5,303 nucleotides of DNA from an uncultured Eubacteriales bacterium (GTDB lineage: Bacteria; Bacillota; Clostridia; Christensenellales; CAG-917), in contig USEV01000064.1 of NCBI GenBank assembly GCA_900553825.1, positions 1 through 5,303 on the forward strand, written 5' to 3'. The translations under genes and the position numbers were made by a program. Position 1 is the stretch's first letter, and every line of letters starts with the position of its first letter. Under the pieces are notes generated by a model. The model did not search any database. It was given only the letters and a program-made list of their open reading frames with translations, and was not told the origin of the DNA. This document shows positions 1 to 5,303 of this stretch, piece by piece.

Positions 1-512
1 GGTGCGGGCTCTTCGGCGACCTGTTCCTCGACGGGAGCAGGAGCGGGCTCTTCGGCGACCTGTTCCTCGACGGGAGCAGGAGCGGGCGCGGGTTCCTCGA
101 CAGCCGCTTCTTCGACTGGAGCGGGCTCTGCGGGAGCGGGTTCGCTTCCGACTGCGGAGGGAACATAGATGCCTATCGGGAGCTCCGTACCGTACGCCGA
201 TGCGTCGTCCGCGGCAGCGGGCTCGGACGGCGTTTCGACAGCTGCGACGGGCTCGGGTGCGGGTTCCTCGACGGGAACGGGCTCCTCCTCAACCGCGGCA
301 ACCTCCTGCACGACGGGGGCTTGCTCCTCCTCGGCGGGAACGGTTTCCTCGACGACGGTTTCTGCGGGTGCGGGCTGTGTCTTTTGGGCGACGGGGCAAA
401 CCTTGCCCTCGACCACATCGAAAAGACTGCCTACGGGCGCATCGGGATCGTCGTCTTCGATCTCGCTTTCCAAAAACTCGATTTCGTCGTAATTATCGAA
501 AAAATCCACCAT
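1..512 (-). CDS. Unrecognised acidic protein with Pro/Glu/Ala/Val-rich linker (N-terminal part, runs off the left edge)
   Basis: The frame is open from ATG at 512-510 to the window edge, giving 170 codons with no stop. The start is fixed by GGAGG at 524-520, 7 nt before the ATG, and by a good promoter just upstream. Residues 1-40 form a non-repetitive acidic head beginning MVDFFDNYDEIEFLESE and ending in a more hydrophobic stretch (PVGSLFDVVEGKVCP). Residues 45-170 are low-complexity P, E, A and V, interrupted by one ordinary island, ELPIGIYVPSA, at 110-120. By hand count there are 46 Asp/Glu, two Lys and no Arg or His, so this part should be strongly negative and disordered. No signal peptide or membrane segment is visible in it. 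Such linkers often tether a folded or membrane domain further along, but that part is outside the window. I do not recognise the family and assign no function. Antisense frames over this stretch are also open but have implausible composition. Confidence 0.78.
   Translation of the reverse strand, partial: MVDFFDNYDEIEFLESEIEDDDPDAPVGSLFDVVEGKVCPVAQKTQPAPAETVVEETVPAEEEQAPVVQEVAAVEEEPVPVEEPAPEPVAAVETPSEPAAADDASAYGTELPIGIYVPSAVGSEPAPAEPAPVEEAAVEEPAPAPAPVEEQVAEEPAPAPVEEQVAEEPA
4..87. repeat. 39-bp perfect tandem repeat inside the acidic protein gene
   Basis: Bases 4-42 and 43-81 are identical, and the match continues for six bases of a third unit (82-87). The period of 39 bp is a multiple of three, so each unit adds 13 residues in frame, of the form EEPAPAPVEEQVA. 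Looser copies of the EEV/PAP pattern fill the sequence up to about position 380. Perfect identity, including synonymous positions, suggests recent duplication by slippage or unequal recombination. More copies may lie beyond the left edge. Confidence 0.95.
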
Positions 513-518
513 AATTCA

Positions 519-524
519 TCCTCC
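519..524 (-). promoter_or_regulatory. Ribosome binding site of the minus-strand acidic protein gene
   Basis: The minus strand reads GGAGGA at 524-519, with GGAGG ending 7 nt before the ATG at 512. This decides the start. Another ATG at 519-517 touches the GGAGG and its frame meets a stop after eight codons, so it cannot be the start. Confidence 0.85.
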
Positions 525-543
525 GAAAGACAAATCAATAATT

Positions 544-572
544 ATAATATCATACCCCGGGAGATTTATCAA
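544..572 (-). promoter_or_regulatory. Sigma-A-type promoter for the minus-strand gene
   Basis: Read on the minus strand, the -35 box TTGATA (572-567) matches the TTGACA consensus at five of six positions. It is followed by exactly 17 bp and a -10 box TATTAT (549-544), also five of six. An extended -10 TG lies one base before the -10 box. Transcription should begin near 537, giving a leader of about 25 nt that holds the GGAGG site. The spacer contains CCCGGG, a six-base palindrome that is probably incidental. Confidence 0.75.
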
Positions 573-578
573 CATCGG

Positions 579-606
579 TTGAAAAATAGGTCGACAAATT
601 TATGTT
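579..606 (+). promoter_or_regulatory. Weak candidate distal promoter toward pcrA
   Basis: TTGAAA at 579-584 matches five of six -35 positions. It is followed after 16 bp by TATGTT at 601-606, four of six -10 positions. Transcription would start near 613 and give pcrA a leader of about 170 nt through the GC-rich stretch. It competes with the proximal promoter at 748-776 and is based only on sequence match. Confidence 0.3.
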
Positions 607-662
607 AAACGGGGATTGAGGCTTCAGAAAAAGGTTGAAAGGCACGCGCAACGGCTCCGCAT

Positions 663-702
663 TCGCACCCGTTTGCGGGCGAGAGCACACGCCGCGCTCG
701 CC
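663..702 (+). other. Possible pair of overlapping hairpins in the GC-rich leader
   Basis: TCGC (663-666) and CCG (669-671) can pair with CGG (676-678) and GCGA (679-682) around a TTTG loop, with a 2-nt bulge. Bases 678-683 (GGCGAG) can instead pair with CTCGCC at 697-702. The two folds share bases 678-682 and so exclude each other. There is no following U-run. Chance pairing in GC-rich DNA is a serious alternative. Confidence 0.2.
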
Positions 703-747
703 GCGCGCGACACCGCATTTGAGCACCTATTTCGGGACGGGTTTCTG

Positions 748-776
748 TTGTGTTTTTCATGCGGTTATGGTATCAT
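748..776 (+). promoter_or_regulatory. Candidate proximal promoter of pcrA with extended -10
   Basis: An extended -10, TGGTATCAT, lies at 768-776, with the hexamer TATCAT at 771-776 matching five of six positions. Exactly 17 bp upstream is a poor -35, TTGTGT (748-753), where only TTG matches. Extended -10 promoters tolerate poor -35 boxes. The expected start point, about 7 nt past the hexamer, falls at or next to the A of the pcrA ATG (783), so this promoter would give a leaderless or nearly leaderless message. Confidence 0.45.
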
Positions 777-779
777 AAC
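764..779. promoter_or_regulatory. 16-bp inverted repeat over the pcrA -10 region (candidate operator)
   Basis: GTTATG (764-769) and CATAAC (774-779) are perfect inverted copies separated by GTAT. The whole 16-mer GTTATGGTATCATAAC is a dyad with a single mismatched pair next to the centre. It covers the candidate -10 and ends three bases before the ATG, where a bound protein would block transcription. The match could be partly fortuitous because extended -10 sequences contain similar letters. I do not recognise it as the site of a known regulator. Confidence 0.4.
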
Positions 780-782
780 AAC

Positions 783-5303
<4,521 letters not shown>

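Larger units (their letters stand above)
513..782. other. Divergent intergenic region between the acidic protein gene and pcrA
   Basis: This 270-bp stretch separates two head-to-head genes. The left part (about 513-620) is AT-rich and holds the minus-strand promoter and a candidate plus-strand promoter. The middle (about 640-720) is strongly GC-rich with short self-complementary segments. The right end carries the dyad and extended -10 just before pcrA. Short frames here, such as a TTG-started 61-codon frame from 616 that overlaps pcrA, lack a credible ribosome binding site and are Arg-rich in the way GC-rich non-coding DNA tends to be. I see no tRNA, no intrinsic terminator with a U-run, and no recognisable riboswitch. 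Confidence 0.7.

Noticed and set aside
169..492. Ser/Thr/Gly-rich plus-strand frame resembling a surface-protein linker
   Set aside because: Its composition comes from reading the complement of Glu/Ala/Val codons out of frame. The minus-strand frame has a promoter, GGAGG site and acidic head that this one lacks.
2..514. Long open frame on the plus strand, very rich in Arg and Pro, over the whole left gene
   Set aside because: It is the antisense shadow of the PEAV-rich minus gene. GC-rich repeats lack stop codons in several frames, the protein has an implausible composition, and no ribosome binding site or promoter faces it.
541..548. Perfect 8-bp palindrome ATTATAAT near the minus-strand -10
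   Set aside because: It is short and AT-only and overlaps the -10 region, so it is best explained as promoter sequence.

Overview
The window looks like a moderately high-GC member of the Bacillota, probably an uncultured Clostridia lineage. The reasons are the pcrA-ligA gene pair, a PcrA with a C-terminal Tudor-like domain, GGAGG-type ribosome binding sites, and a LigA whose substitutions resemble a Clostridia-type variant as I remember it. This placement is inference; no rRNA or other phylogenetic marker is present.

Layout: positions 1-512 hold the 5' part of a minus-strand gene running off the left edge. It encodes an unrecognised, very acidic protein with a short acidic head and a long Pro/Glu/Ala/Val linker, including a perfect 39-bp tandem repeat. 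Positions 513-782 are a divergent intergenic region. It has a near-consensus promoter for the minus gene, one or two candidate plus-strand promoters, a GC-rich stretch with possible hairpins, and a 16-bp dyad just before the pcrA start. Positions 783-2969 encode PcrA/UvrD helicase, 2971-4932 NAD-dependent DNA ligase LigA, and 4929-5303 the 5' part of a hotdog-fold acyl-CoA thioesterase that runs off the right edge.

The three plus-strand genes are packed with a 1-nt gap and then an ATGA overlap, so they are almost certainly one translationally coupled operon. PcrA and LigA both act in DNA repair and replication: PcrA unwinds or strips DNA and LigA seals nicks. The thioesterase has no obvious link to DNA metabolism and may simply be a co-transcribed housekeeping passenger.

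The core genes are ordinary. The points most worth a second look are the dyad and possibly leaderless start of pcrA, the variant signature residues of LigA, and the repeat-bearing acidic protein. I did not find a clear new defence system, mobile element, CRISPR array, tRNA or rRNA.
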